DNA from: Fimbriimonadaceae bacterium
Lineage (GTDB): Bacteria > Armatimonadota > Fimbriimonadia > Fimbriimonadales > Fimbriimonadaceae
Length of the DNA: 10,479 bases
Direction of reading: 5' to 3'
NCBI GenBank assembly: GCA_025451715.1
Contig: JANWJY010000019.1
Span: forward strand, 1 to 10,479
Shown: positions 1-8,148 of the stretch, piece by piece
Position numbering within the stretch: the first letter of the stretch is position 1
How the letters are laid out: each line of letters opens with the position of its first letter
Program-made: the position numbers and the translations under genes
The notes under the pieces: model-generated
Database searches by the model: none
Told to the model about the DNA's origin: nothing
Seen by the model: only the letters and a program-made list of their open reading frames with translations

Positions 1-223
1 CGCCGAGCTTCCAGTCGAGGTGCTCCGACAGCTTGAACCAAACTCCGGCGTAACTCCATCGGTAGAGCGTGTACACGAGGAAGAGCCCGCCAAAGAACAT
101 GATCTCGGTGACGAGGAAGGTCCACATCCCGACGATGTAGCTTTCCTGCTGCTGCTCGATCGTCTCATACTGGCCGTAGACGACGTCCTGGCCGGGCTCG
201 TGGTGGTGCGCGTGCTCTGCCAT
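1..223 (-). CDS. coxC: Cytochrome c oxidase subunit III, N-terminal fragment (74 codons)
   Basis: This is the beginning of subunit III of the haem-copper oxidase, a membrane subunit that binds no redox metal and stabilises subunit I and its proton uptake. The gene runs off the low-coordinate end, so only 74 residues are visible. After a hydrophilic, histidine-rich start (MAEHAHHHE) comes the first transmembrane helix at about residues 31-54. It carries the family signature GMWTFLVTEIMFFGGLF with the conserved glutamate in TEIMFF, followed by the aromatic YTLYRWSYAGVWF stretch. The ATG shares its A with the coxA stop codon (TAATG), and a clear GGAGGG lies 8 nt upstream (232-237 on the plus strand). 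Identity as subunit III is secure from the signature and the position after coxA. Full length and helix number cannot be judged. Confidence 0.9.
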   Translation of the reverse strand, partial: MAEHAHHHEPGQDVVYGQYETIEQQQESYIVGMWTFLVTEIMFFGGLFLVYTLYRWSYAGVWFKLSEHLDWKLG

Positions 224-1881
224 TACGACTTCCCTCCGGTCGGTTCGAGCGCTTGCTCTTGCTCCTCGCTCGGGTAGTTGTACGCTGGCTCGGTCACGAC
301 GAACGGCTCACTGAAGTTGAGCGTGACGGGCGGGCTCGCGGCCCTCTCCCACTCCAGGCCCTTGGCGCCCCACGGGTTCTGCGGCGCCCTCTGGCCTTTC
401 AGCAGCGACGCCGTGAGATAGAACGCGGGCATGAGGAACCCGATCGCGAGGATGGACGCGCCGAGCGTCGACATGATGTTGTAGACCTCCCAGCTCGGTT
501 CGAAGTAGTAGTAGTGGTACCGGCGAGGCATGCCCAGGTAGCCGAGGATGAACTGCGGGAAGAACGTAAAGTTGAACCCGGCGAAGATCACGATCGCGGA
601 GAAGCGGCCCCAGAACTCGCTGTACATCCTTCCGAACATCTTGGGCCACCAGAAGTGCACGGCGCCCAAGAACGCGATGGTCGAAGACCCCACCATGACG
701 TAGTGGAAGTGCGCGACGATGAAGTAAGTGCCGGTCAGGTGGACGTCGGTGTCGAGCGCAGCAAGGTACAGGCCGGTCAGGCCGCCGATGAGGAACAGGC
801 CGAGGAACGCGATCGCGTAGACCATCGGGGTCTTGAGCTCGATGTGGCCCTTGTACATAGTGAACGCCCAGTTGAACACCTTGATGGCCGAAGGTACGGC
901 GACGAGGAACGTGATGAACGAGAAGATCACGCCGAGGTACACGGACTGGCTGCTGACGAACATGTGGTGGCCCCAGACCAGGAAGCCCAGGCCCGCGATC
1001 GCCAGCGACGAGAACGCCACGAAGTGGTAGCCGAACACTGGACGGCGACTAAAGGCGGAAATCAGCTCCGAGATCACGCCCATGCCGGGCAGGACCATGA
1101 TGTAGACCGCCGGGTGCGAGTAGAACCAGAACATGTGCTGGAACAGCACCGGGTCGCCGCCGATCTCGGGGCTAAAGATGCCGATGCCGAGGGTGCGCTC
1201 CAGGATGACCAGGAACAGCGTGATCGCGACGACCGGCGTGCCGAGCATCATGAGGAGGCTCGTCGCATAGTGCGCCCACACGAACAGCGGCATCCGGAAC
1301 CAGGTCATGCCCGGCGCGCGCATCTTGTGGACCGTCACGATGAAGTTCAGCCCAGTAAAGATCGAGGAGAAGCCCGCAATAAAGATCGCGGTTAGAGCGA
1401 TCGTGATCTGGGTGTCGGAGTAAAGCGAGCTAAGCGGCGTGTAGAAGGTCCATCCTGCGTCGAAGCCGCCCATCGCCAGCGCGCAAAGGATCAGCGCGCC
1501 CGCAATGATGTACAGGTACCAACTCAGCAGGTTCAGGCGCGGGAAGGCGAGGTCCCTTGCTCCGACCTGTATCGGTAGAACGAAGTTGCCGATCGCCGCG
1601 GGGATCGACGGCAGCAGGAAGAAGAAGATCATCACGACGCCGTGCGCCGAGAACATTTTGTTGTATGACTCGGAGGTGAGCAGAAGCCCTTGCGAGGAGG
1701 TCAGCTCGAGCCGCACCAGGCCCGCCGCGATGCTGCCGATAAAAAAGAAGAACGTGATCGAGATCAGGTAGAGGACCGCGATCCGCTTGTGGTCGGTCGT
1801 GAGAAGCCAGGACGCGATCGTATGGTCCGCGTTCAGATAGTTCTTCTCTGGGCTCTGCCTCGTTGCGACCGCCGTGCTCAC
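223..1881 (-). CDS. coxA: Cytochrome c oxidase subunit I, caa3 / A2-type haem-copper oxidase
   Basis: Catalytic subunit of the terminal oxidase: it reduces O2 to water at the haem a3/CuB centre and pumps protons across the cytoplasmic membrane. The 552 residues fit the family and contain about 12 hydrophobic helices. Visible ligands are H80 (haem a, in SAHGVVMIF), H256 (CuB) with Y260 in YSHPAVY, the CuB pair H305-H306 (WGHHMF), H391 (haem a3) and H393 (haem a) in AHFHYVMVG. The K-channel lysine is K334 (PSAIKVF) and the D-channel entry aspartate is D110 (GARDLAFPRLN). The helix VI glutamate of A1 oxidases is absent, replaced by Y254-S255, which marks the A2 class. Start is GTG, overlapping the coxB stop by 4 nt, with GAGAGGTG 7 nt upstream; no better ATG precedes the conserved N-terminus. 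The subunit is not fused to subunit III. Very sure. Confidence 0.98.
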   Translation of the reverse strand: MSTAVATRQSPEKNYLNADHTIASWLLTTDHKRIAVLYLISITFFFFIGSIAAGLVRLELTSSQGLLLTSESYNKMFSAHGVVMIFFFLLPSIPAAIGNFVLPIQVGARDLAFPRLNLLSWYLYIIAGALILCALAMGGFDAGWTFYTPLSSLYSDTQITIALTAIFIAGFSSIFTGLNFIVTVHKMRAPGMTWFRMPLFVWAHYATSLLMMLGTPVVAITLFLVILERTLGIGIFSPEIGGDPVLFQHMFWFYSHPAVYIMVLPGMGVISELISAFSRRPVFGYHFVAFSSLAIAGLGFLVWGHHMFVSSQSVYLGVIFSFITFLVAVPSAIKVFNWAFTMYKGHIELKTPMVYAIAFLGLFLIGGLTGLYLAALDTDVHLTGTYFIVAHFHYVMVGSSTIAFLGAVHFWWPKMFGRMYSEFWGRFSAIVIFAGFNFTFFPQFILGYLGMPRRYHYYYFEPSWEVYNIMSTLGASILAIGFLMPAFYLTASLLKGQRAPQNPWGAKGLEWERAASPPVTLNFSEPFVVTEPAYNYPSEEQEQALEPTGGKS

Positions 1882-2963
1882 TTGCGTGCACCTCTCTGTT
1901 CGAATTGCGTTGCCGGGGCGGATACGCGGTCGTTCGCCGTGTCTGTCGAGTTCCTGGCGGCACCGATCTCTCCGGTCGGCTGCCTATCTGGCTGTTCGTA
2001 CTCCTTCATAAGCCCGCCGCCGCCGGTCGTGCCAAGGCTCTTGATGTACTCGGTCAGTTCCAATACCTGTTCCTCTGTGAGCTGGCCCTTGTACGCCGTC
2101 ATCGTGTTGATATAACCCCGCGTGAGCCGGTCATAGGGCGTGAGGATCGACTCGCGCACGTACGCCTCATCGGCAACCGCGGTCGAGCCGTCGTTGAACG
2201 CTCGCGTCCGACCGATCAGCCCGTAGAGCGTTGGGCCGCGCTCGGTATCGGTCTCCGTGTGGCAGTTCCCACACCCCTTCTTGTCGTAAAGCCTTTGGCC
2301 GGCTGCAACCATCGTTTCAGTCGTGTTGAACCGGTCGCCGTCTTTCTCCAGCCACTTCGCATAGTCCTGCTGGCTCATGACGAAGACCTTGCCAACCATC
2401 TCGCTGTGCTGCGTGCCGCAGTGCATGGCACAGAGCATCTTGTACTCGCCGATCTTCGTCGGCGTGAAGTGCAGCGCCGTGTACCGGCCAGGGACGACGT
2501 GGAACTGGGTCCGAAACTCGGGCAGGAACATCGCGTGGAGAACGTCCTGTGAGATCATCGTCATCTTGATCGGCTGGCCGACCGGCACGTGCAGCTCGTT
2601 GTTCTCCCGGATGCCATTCATGTGCTGGATGTGCCACATCCACTGTTTGCCGATCACGAAAATCTCGGTCGCGTTCGCAGGCATCGTGCGCTGCTTCATG
2701 AAGCTGTACGTCGCCCACAGGAAGATCGCAACAGCCAGCACGAGCGGGATTGCGGTCCATGTCAGCTCGAGCCCGAGGTGGCTGTCCATCTGGTTCTTAC
2801 GGCTCGCCGTCGATCCCTTGCGGTACCGCACGACCATGAACCCGACGATGACGACGACGAGCAGCGTGAAGAATATGGTCAGGCCCGTGATCGTCCAGAA
2901 GAGCGCGTCGTAGCGGTACGCGTGCTCCGACGCCTGTTCTGGCATGATAGGGAACTGTTTCAT
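1878..2963 (-). CDS. coxB: Cytochrome c oxidase subunit II with fused cytochrome c domain (caa3 type)
   Basis: Electron-entry subunit of the oxidase. 361 residues: two transmembrane helices (about 21-46 and 66-88), a cupredoxin CuA domain (about 97-200), then a cytochrome c domain (about 215-310), and a hydrophilic 50-residue tail. CuA ligands are H143 (DVLHAMFLPEF), C178, C182, H186 and M189 in CAMHCGTQHSEM; the residue between the cysteines that is normally Glu is M180. The aromatic GKQWMW patch that passes electrons into CuA is intact. Haem c attaches at C231-G-N-C-H235, with M288 (YINTMTAYKGQL) as probable sixth ligand. The fused haem domain defines a caa3 oxidase and lets it take electrons directly from ACIII without a free carrier. 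The ATG directly follows the sco stop, with AAGGAG 5 nt upstream (2969-2974 on the plus strand). No cleavable signal peptide is obvious. Confidence 0.97.
   Translation of the reverse strand: MKQFPIMPEQASEHAYRYDALFWTITGLTIFFTLLVVVIVGFMVVRYRKGSTASRKNQMDSHLGLELTWTAIPLVLAVAIFLWATYSFMKQRTMPANATEIFVIGKQWMWHIQHMNGIRENNELHVPVGQPIKMTMISQDVLHAMFLPEFRTQFHVVPGRYTALHFTPTKIGEYKMLCAMHCGTQHSEMVGKVFVMSQQDYAKWLEKDGDRFNTTETMVAAGQRLYDKKGCGNCHTETDTERGPTLYGLIGRTRAFNDGSTAVADEAYVRESILTPYDRLTRGYINTMTAYKGQLTEEQVLELTEYIKSLGTTGGGGLMKEYEQPDRQPTGEIGAARNSTDTANDRVSAPATQFEQRGARK
1889..1896 (-). promoter_or_regulatory. Ribosome binding site supporting the GTG start of coxA
   Basis: GAGAGGTG on the minus strand lies 7 nt before the GTG at 1881. 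It lies inside the last codons of coxB, and the GTG overlaps the coxB stop by 4 nt (GTGA), a standard coupled junction. Confidence 0.7.
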
Positions 2964-3830
2964 CTAAGCTCCTTCATTGCCTCCATCGTCGCCGGGCATC
3001 AGAGCCTTCGTCTTGTATTTCAATGTCATGTAAACGACCGATACGGTCAACAGGACGAGCGTGAACATCGCCGCCAGGTTGAGCGCCTTCATGATGTTGA
3101 GCGTCCGCTGCCCTGTGAGGGGGTCGATCTGGATGCAGTTCCAGACCGAGGTGTCCTCGACCTTGATCCCGACCCTGCCCTTGGCGGCCTCCTTGATCGA
3201 GTCGAGCAGGAGCTGTTGCGGATACTCCGTCTCGAGGAAGTACTTCGAGACCTGCCCCTGCGGCGTGAGCACGATCGCCGCCGCCGGGTGATCCACCTCG
3301 CCCGTCTCGTCGTCGAAGCTGAAGCGGAACCCGACAGAGTCGGTCAGTTTCTTGATCGTCGCCAGGTCGCCCGTGAGGAAGTGCCACGCCTCTTCCGCCC
3401 CACGCCTGTTGTACATGTCGAGGATCACCATCTTGCGAGCGGCGGCCAGTTCCGGCCCTTCGGTGGGCTTGATCGAGAACGTGATCACGTCGAAATCTCT
3501 GCCGACCGAGTCCTTTTTGAACTGGTGCAGCGCGTCGGCCATTCCCGTTAGCTCGAGGTTGCAGACGCCAGCGCACTGGAAAAACACCGGCATCAGGATC
3601 ACGGGTCTGCCCTTGAACAGCTCGCGAAGCTTGACTTTCTTTCCTGTGTCGTCGGTGAACACGAGGTCCATCGGGATGTAGTCGTTGAGCTTCTGGTCTA
3701 CACCGATCTCCGATTGCGACGCCTTCATCGCACGCTGACCCGAGCCAGGCTGAATGCTCGTCTTTGGCGGATAGAACTGCGCCGACGCGACGGTCGCGAA
3801 CAGGCATAGGACAATGCTGAGTCGCCTCAC
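2964..3830 (-). CDS. SCO1/SenC-family copper chaperone with C-terminal membrane anchor
   Basis: A thioredoxin-fold protein that in this family delivers copper to, or reduces, the CuA site of oxidase subunit II; its place just ahead of coxB fits that. 288 residues. The N-terminus (MRRLSIVLCLFATVASAQF) looks like a cleavable signal peptide with an ASA site near residue 17. The copper motif is C86-A-G-V-C90 after the hydrophobic VILMPVFFQ strand, and the third ligand is H181 in EVDHPAAAIVLTP. A second hydrophobic helix lies at about 252-271, followed by a short charged tail, so the mature protein is probably held by its C-terminus. A further cysteine, C232, sits in WNCIQIDPLTG just before the anchor. 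The start is GTG, overlapping the upstream stop by 4 nt, with GGGAGGTG 8 nt upstream. Family is certain; the exact chaperone role is inferred from context. Confidence 0.93.
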   Translation of the reverse strand: MRRLSIVLCLFATVASAQFYPPKTSIQPGSGQRAMKASQSEIGVDQKLNDYIPMDLVFTDDTGKKVKLRELFKGRPVILMPVFFQCAGVCNLELTGMADALHQFKKDSVGRDFDVITFSIKPTEGPELAAARKMVILDMYNRRGAEEAWHFLTGDLATIKKLTDSVGFRFSFDDETGEVDHPAAAIVLTPQGQVSKYFLETEYPQQLLLDSIKEAAKGRVGIKVEDTSVWNCIQIDPLTGQRTLNIMKALNLAAMFTLVLLTVSVVYMTLKYKTKALMPGDDGGNEGA

Positions 3831-4336
3831 TGTCCGCCACCTCCCGGTCTCGATAGTGACGAGTCGACGGCCGTGCCTGGTGCCGCCGGGTCGACGCCCG
3901 TCACTGACTGGGGCGCGCCGTGGGTCGAGGACTGCGGCAGGCCCTCGCTCAAGACCTTCTCCATCGCGGCACTGATCGGGATCCGCACGACGCCTTTGTC
4001 CTTGTCCACCCAGCTTGCATGGTCCGTCTTGGCCGCCTCTTCCGCGCGCAGGTCGTGGATGTCGGTCTTCGCCGTCAAGTTCGTCTGTAGCAACGGGTAC
4101 GGATCACTCGGCGCAGCGCGGCGCTCTGGCAACGGTTGCTTGCCCGTCGTCCTGGTGCCTTCGTACCGGTCGATCGCGGCCATGATGCCCCACGCGACGA
4201 GCCCGACGACGAAGCACGAGAAGAAGAGGAAGAACGCGTGCAACGCGGTCTTCTCGACCGGCACGTCGCGCGGGTCGTAACCGAGCTTCTCTATCTCGCT
4301 TAGGACTTCAGGATCGTCTTGTTCATGCTCATGCAT
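3827..4336 (-). CDS. Conserved small one-helix membrane protein of unknown function between actF and sco
   Basis: I do not recognise a named function. The 169 residues divide into an acidic, histidine-containing N-terminus (1-28), a single transmembrane helix (about 31-54, FFLFFSCFVVGLVAWGIMAAI), a polar linker with PDPYPLLQ-like PSDPYPLLQTN (76-86), a segment of about 109-134 reading WVDKDKGVVRIPISAAMEKV then LSEGLP, and a Gly/Pro/Ser-rich tail. From general knowledge, proteins with a similar 'WVD..xGVVRIPI..AM....GLP' segment are often encoded beside SCO and oxidase genes, so it is probably a real family rather than a chance frame. Its position matches that of ActG in some ACIII clusters, but I cannot show homology. 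It overlaps actF by 8 nt and has a strong AAGGAGG 9 nt before its ATG (4346-4352 on the plus strand). A subunit, linker or assembly factor of the ACIII-oxidase pair is the likeliest role. Confidence 0.85.
   Translation of the reverse strand: MHEHEQDDPEVLSEIEKLGYDPRDVPVEKTALHAFFLFFSCFVVGLVAWGIMAAIDRYEGTRTTGKQPLPERRAAPSDPYPLLQTNLTAKTDIHDLRAEEAAKTDHASWVDKDKGVVRIPISAAMEKVLSEGLPQSSTHGAPQSVTGVDPAAPGTAVDSSLSRPGGGGQ
3839..3846 (-). promoter_or_regulatory. Ribosome binding site supporting the GTG start of sco
   Basis: GGGAGGTG on the minus strand lies 8 nt before the GTG at 3830. No in-frame ATG exists ahead of the signal peptide, and the GTG gives a complete signal sequence starting MRRLSIVL, so the GTG is the likely start. 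Confidence 0.75.
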
Positions 4337-5486
4337 GGTCAGTCGCCTCCTTGAGCTGCGGTTGGTTCTTCACAAGCAAGGGCGCCTGCGTGACGAACAT
4401 AGAATAGAGGAAGCACCACACGCCGCCGAAGAACAGCAGCCCGCCTATGTCGGAGAGCCGCGGCCACACGGAGTGCGTGCTAAACATCGGATACACGTTG
4501 TAGTGAAGGTCGAGGAAGCGGACGAGCAGGATGATCACGCCGATGACTGCGAGGTTCCTCGGCTCGCGCTTCATCCTGGGCGACAGCAAAAGGAGGAACG
4601 GAACGAAGAACCCGCCGGCGATCAGGAGCGCGCCGATGTTCTCGAACCCGTCCTGGCGCCGCTCGACCCAGTAGCTGATCGTCTCGGGCAGGTTGCCCGA
4701 CCAGATGATGAGGTACTGGCTGAAGCTGAAGTACGCCCACAGCAGCGTCATCGTGAGCATCAGGTTGCCGATGTCCTTGGTGAGCTGTGGGGTCACGACG
4801 CGCGCGAACGGCTCGGTCTTCGCCTGCGTGCCGACGACGATCGCCACCACCGACATCGCCGCGAGCCCCATCTGAACGAGGAACCAGATGCCGTACATCG
4901 TGCTGTACCACTCGGGCCGCATCGACATCACCCACATGGTCATCGCGAAGTTGACGAACAGCACGAAGAACGGGAAGAACCCACTGCTCCAGTTCGTGCG
5001 CCACCGCAGGAACTTCTTGTCCCCCGTCTCGTCCTCGCTCTTCAGCCACGTCTCGTTGCGGTAGGCGAAGAAGATGAACACGAGGAACGTCACGACCGTC
5101 AGGACCGGGAACATGTTGAGGAAGTCCATCTTGTGCGCGACGACTCTGATCTGCTGCTCTTCCGCATGCGTCCACGGGTACAGGTCGCCCTTGAACATCG
5201 TCGCGATCGGAACGAACCCGAGCGCGAACACGGCAAGCATCTTCCATCCGCCGCCTGCCTCGAGCAGCCTCATCACCGGATAGCCCCAGCTCCCCTTCGC
5301 CATGTGGTGCAGGAGCGAGAGCGCGAAGCACCCGAACGTCATGCACCCCCAGAAAATCCAGCCGTAGAAGTAGCCCTGCGCGAACACTTGCTGCTCGCCG
5401 AACTTCATGAACAGCAGCACAGCACCGACGACGAAGGCCAGCAGACCGATCGCCTGGAACCGCGTGTGGAACCGCGTCTGCTCCAT
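4329..5486 (-). CDS. actF: ACIII membrane subunit ActF (NrfD/PsrC-like)
   Basis: Integral membrane subunit of quinol:cytochrome c oxidoreductase (ACIII), related to ActC and to PsrC/NrfD proteins, with a bundle of about 10 helices. The 385 residues are mostly hydrophobic. Family-typical landmarks are SYWVERRQDGFENIG (271-285), the following helix ending VPFLLLLSPRMKREPRNL (295-312), and VRFLDLHYNVYPMF (322-335). In known ACIII structures ActC and ActF lie side by side under ActB; ActF has been proposed to take part in proton movement, which I cannot test from sequence. Its ATG shares one base with the actE stop (TAATG), with GAGGAGGG 9 nt upstream (5496-5503 on the plus strand). It ends inside the next gene by 8 nt. 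Identity rests on these motifs together with the actB-C-D-E order. Confidence 0.93.
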   Translation of the reverse strand: MEQTRFHTRFQAIGLLAFVVGAVLLFMKFGEQQVFAQGYFYGWIFWGCMTFGCFALSLLHHMAKGSWGYPVMRLLEAGGGWKMLAVFALGFVPIATMFKGDLYPWTHAEEQQIRVVAHKMDFLNMFPVLTVVTFLVFIFFAYRNETWLKSEDETGDKKFLRWRTNWSSGFFPFFVLFVNFAMTMWVMSMRPEWYSTMYGIWFLVQMGLAAMSVVAIVVGTQAKTEPFARVVTPQLTKDIGNLMLTMTLLWAYFSFSQYLIIWSGNLPETISYWVERRQDGFENIGALLIAGGFFVPFLLLLSPRMKREPRNLAVIGVIILLVRFLDLHYNVYPMFSTHSVWPRLSDIGGLLFFGGVWCFLYSMFVTQAPLLVKNQPQLKEATDHA

Positions 5487-6139
5487 TAGTGTCCGCCCTC
5501 CTCGGTCGCAGCAGGCTCTTCGTGCCCGCCTCCCTTTGCCTTCTTGATCAGCTCTTCCATCGTCATGTCGAGATCGCCGCGATTCTCAGCCGGTACGTCG
5601 GAGATCGAAGCGTTTTGGCTCCGCTGCAAGACGCGGATGTACGAGACGATCGCCCAGCGGTCTTCCACCGGGATCCGGTCGCTGAACGGGAACATCGCGC
5701 CATAGCCGTTTGTGATCACATCGAAAAAGTGGCCGACCGGCATCTCGCGCAGGCGGTCCGTGTGGTACGTGGCCACCGGCCGTTCGACCTTAAAGCCGCG
5801 CTGAGCGATCATGCCTTCTCCGTCTCCGACAGCACCGTGGCAGTGGCGGCAGAACACGTTGAACCGCTCTTGGCCGCGCGCGATCAGCTCCGCCGTCACC
5901 GCGACCGGCATCTGCTCGATGAGCTTGCCGTCGACATAGCCGCGGTAGAGCGCGCCGTCCTGCTTCTTCTGGCCGAACGGCACCGTGCCTTTCACGGGCA
6001 GACGGCTGCTGCTCTCGTCCGCAAAGAAGTCAGACTTCTCCTGCGCCTTGTACTTCGGCTGTTGCCACATGTCCCAGTGGCAGCCGGCCACGGAGAGCAC
6101 GAACAAGGCATAGCACGCGAGCCTCAGTATCTTGCTCAT
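5486..6139 (-). CDS. actE: ACIII monohaem cytochrome c lipoprotein ActE
   Basis: Monohaem cytochrome c subunit of ACIII, on the periplasmic face, which passes electrons towards the oxidase. From the ATG at 6139 it has 217 residues. A lipoprotein signal (helix about 5-18, lipobox VAG before C20) implies a lipid-anchored mature protein. The next stretch (HWDMWQQPKYKAQEKSDFFA) is typical of ActE. One haem site is present, C97-R-H-C-H101, with M149 in GYGAMFPFSDRI the probable axial methionine. The tail is rich in Gly, Glu and His. A TTG three bases further upstream (6142) would add one residue, but the GGAGGG at 6146-6151 is only 3 nt from it and 6 nt from the ATG, so the ATG is preferred. The start shares one base with the actD stop (TGATG). 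Confidence 0.94.
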   Translation of the reverse strand: MSKILRLACYALFVLSVAGCHWDMWQQPKYKAQEKSDFFADESSSRLPVKGTVPFGQKKQDGALYRGYVDGKLIEQMPVAVTAELIARGQERFNVFCRHCHGAVGDGEGMIAQRGFKVERPVATYHTDRLREMPVGHFFDVITNGYGAMFPFSDRIPVEDRWAIVSYIRVLQRSQNASISDVPAENRGDLDMTMEELIKKAKGGGHEEPAATEEGGH

Positions 6140-6702
6140 CAATATCCCTCCGAAGTCTCGATGTACTCGACCGAGTCCGCGCCGAGCGACTCCATGAAGC
6201 TGCGCACCTTTTCCTTCTCAAACTGAGGGTCGGTGGCTTCGATGCACAGCGAGTAGGCGTCCTGCGAGGCCCTCACGCCCGCCTCAGCGTTGAAGATCGG
6301 GTGGTGCGGCTTTGGTAGGCCGTTGAGGGCGAGCATGCCGAACGTCGCGGCGAAGGCCGAGAACAGGATCGTGCACTCGTAGAACACGGGTAGGAACGCG
6401 GGAAGGCTGAACAGCGGCTTGCCGCCCACGTTGTGGGCGTAGGCGATCATCGACGCCCACCACTCGAGCCCGAGTCCCGCGCAGATCCCGGTCAGGCCTC
6501 CACCGAGCACAAGCCAGCCCAAGCGCGAATCGTCCCACTCGATCGCCTCCACCAACCCCTCGACCGGCATGGGAGAGTACGCGTCCAGGTCGCGGTATCC
6601 CGCCGCGTTCGCCTTCTTCGCGGCCGCGAGCAGCCGCTCGGGCGTCGAGAACGATGCGATGTAGCCGTAAGGCTTGGGCGATGAGTCTCGTCCGTGCGAC
6701 AT
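6139..6702 (-). CDS. actD: ACIII membrane subunit ActD (DUF3341 family)
   Basis: Small ACIII subunit of the DUF3341 family. 187 residues: a hydrophilic N-terminal domain with YGYIASFSTPERLLAAAKKA (12-31) and the typical YRDLDAYSPMPVEGL segment (36-50), then two transmembrane helices (about 60-84 and 100-127) joined by the AHNVGGKPLFSLPAFLPVFYE loop region, then KPHHPIFN and a short C-terminal domain. All are landmarks of ActD, also seen as the partner of NrfD-like proteins in related complexes. Its catalytic contribution is not known; in solved ACIII structures it packs beside ActC/ActF. The ATG is 3 nt after the actC stop; the best Shine-Dalgarno (GAGGAGG, 6717-6723 on the plus strand) is a rather distant 14 nt away, which suggests re-initiation by ribosomes finishing actC. 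Confidence 0.93.
   Translation of the reverse strand: MSHGRDSSPKPYGYIASFSTPERLLAAAKKANAAGYRDLDAYSPMPVEGLVEAIEWDDSRLGWLVLGGGLTGICAGLGLEWWASMIAYAHNVGGKPLFSLPAFLPVFYECTILFSAFAATFGMLALNGLPKPHHPIFNAEAGVRASQDAYSLCIEATDPQFEKEKVRSFMESLGADSVEYIETSEGY
6146..6151 (-). promoter_or_regulatory. Ribosome binding site of actE, decides start
   Basis: GGAGGG on the minus strand lies 6 nt before the ATG at 6139 and only 3 nt before an in-frame TTG at 6142. The spacing favours the ATG, which also gives the TGATG overlap with the actD stop seen in the same style at two other junctions. Confidence 0.75.
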
Positions 6703-6705
6703 CTG

Positions 6706-8148
<1,443 letters not shown>

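Noticed and set aside
253..1395. A 380-codon open frame on the plus strand opposite coxA, and similar ones at 2589-3551 and 8998-9963
   Set aside because: Charged antisense shadows of coxA, coxB/sco and actB; every metal ligand and motif is explained by the minus-strand genes.
1..1500. High density of GATC, often as CGATCG (about 16 GATC in the first 1.5 kb, against roughly 5 expected from base composition)
   Set aside because: Most copies fall on ATC isoleucine codons preceded by G in membrane proteins rich in Ile, so codon use explains them. No even spacing or cluster suggests an origin, mismatch-repair signal or repeat family. A genome-wide codon-shuffled count would settle it.
4335..5489. 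A 384-codon open frame on the plus strand, almost exactly opposite actF
   Set aside because: It mirrors actF. Its product is dominated by Arg, Glu, Asp, His and Val with no fold or motif, the usual result of reading a GC-rich membrane-protein gene backwards. actF has clear family motifs and a ribosome site.
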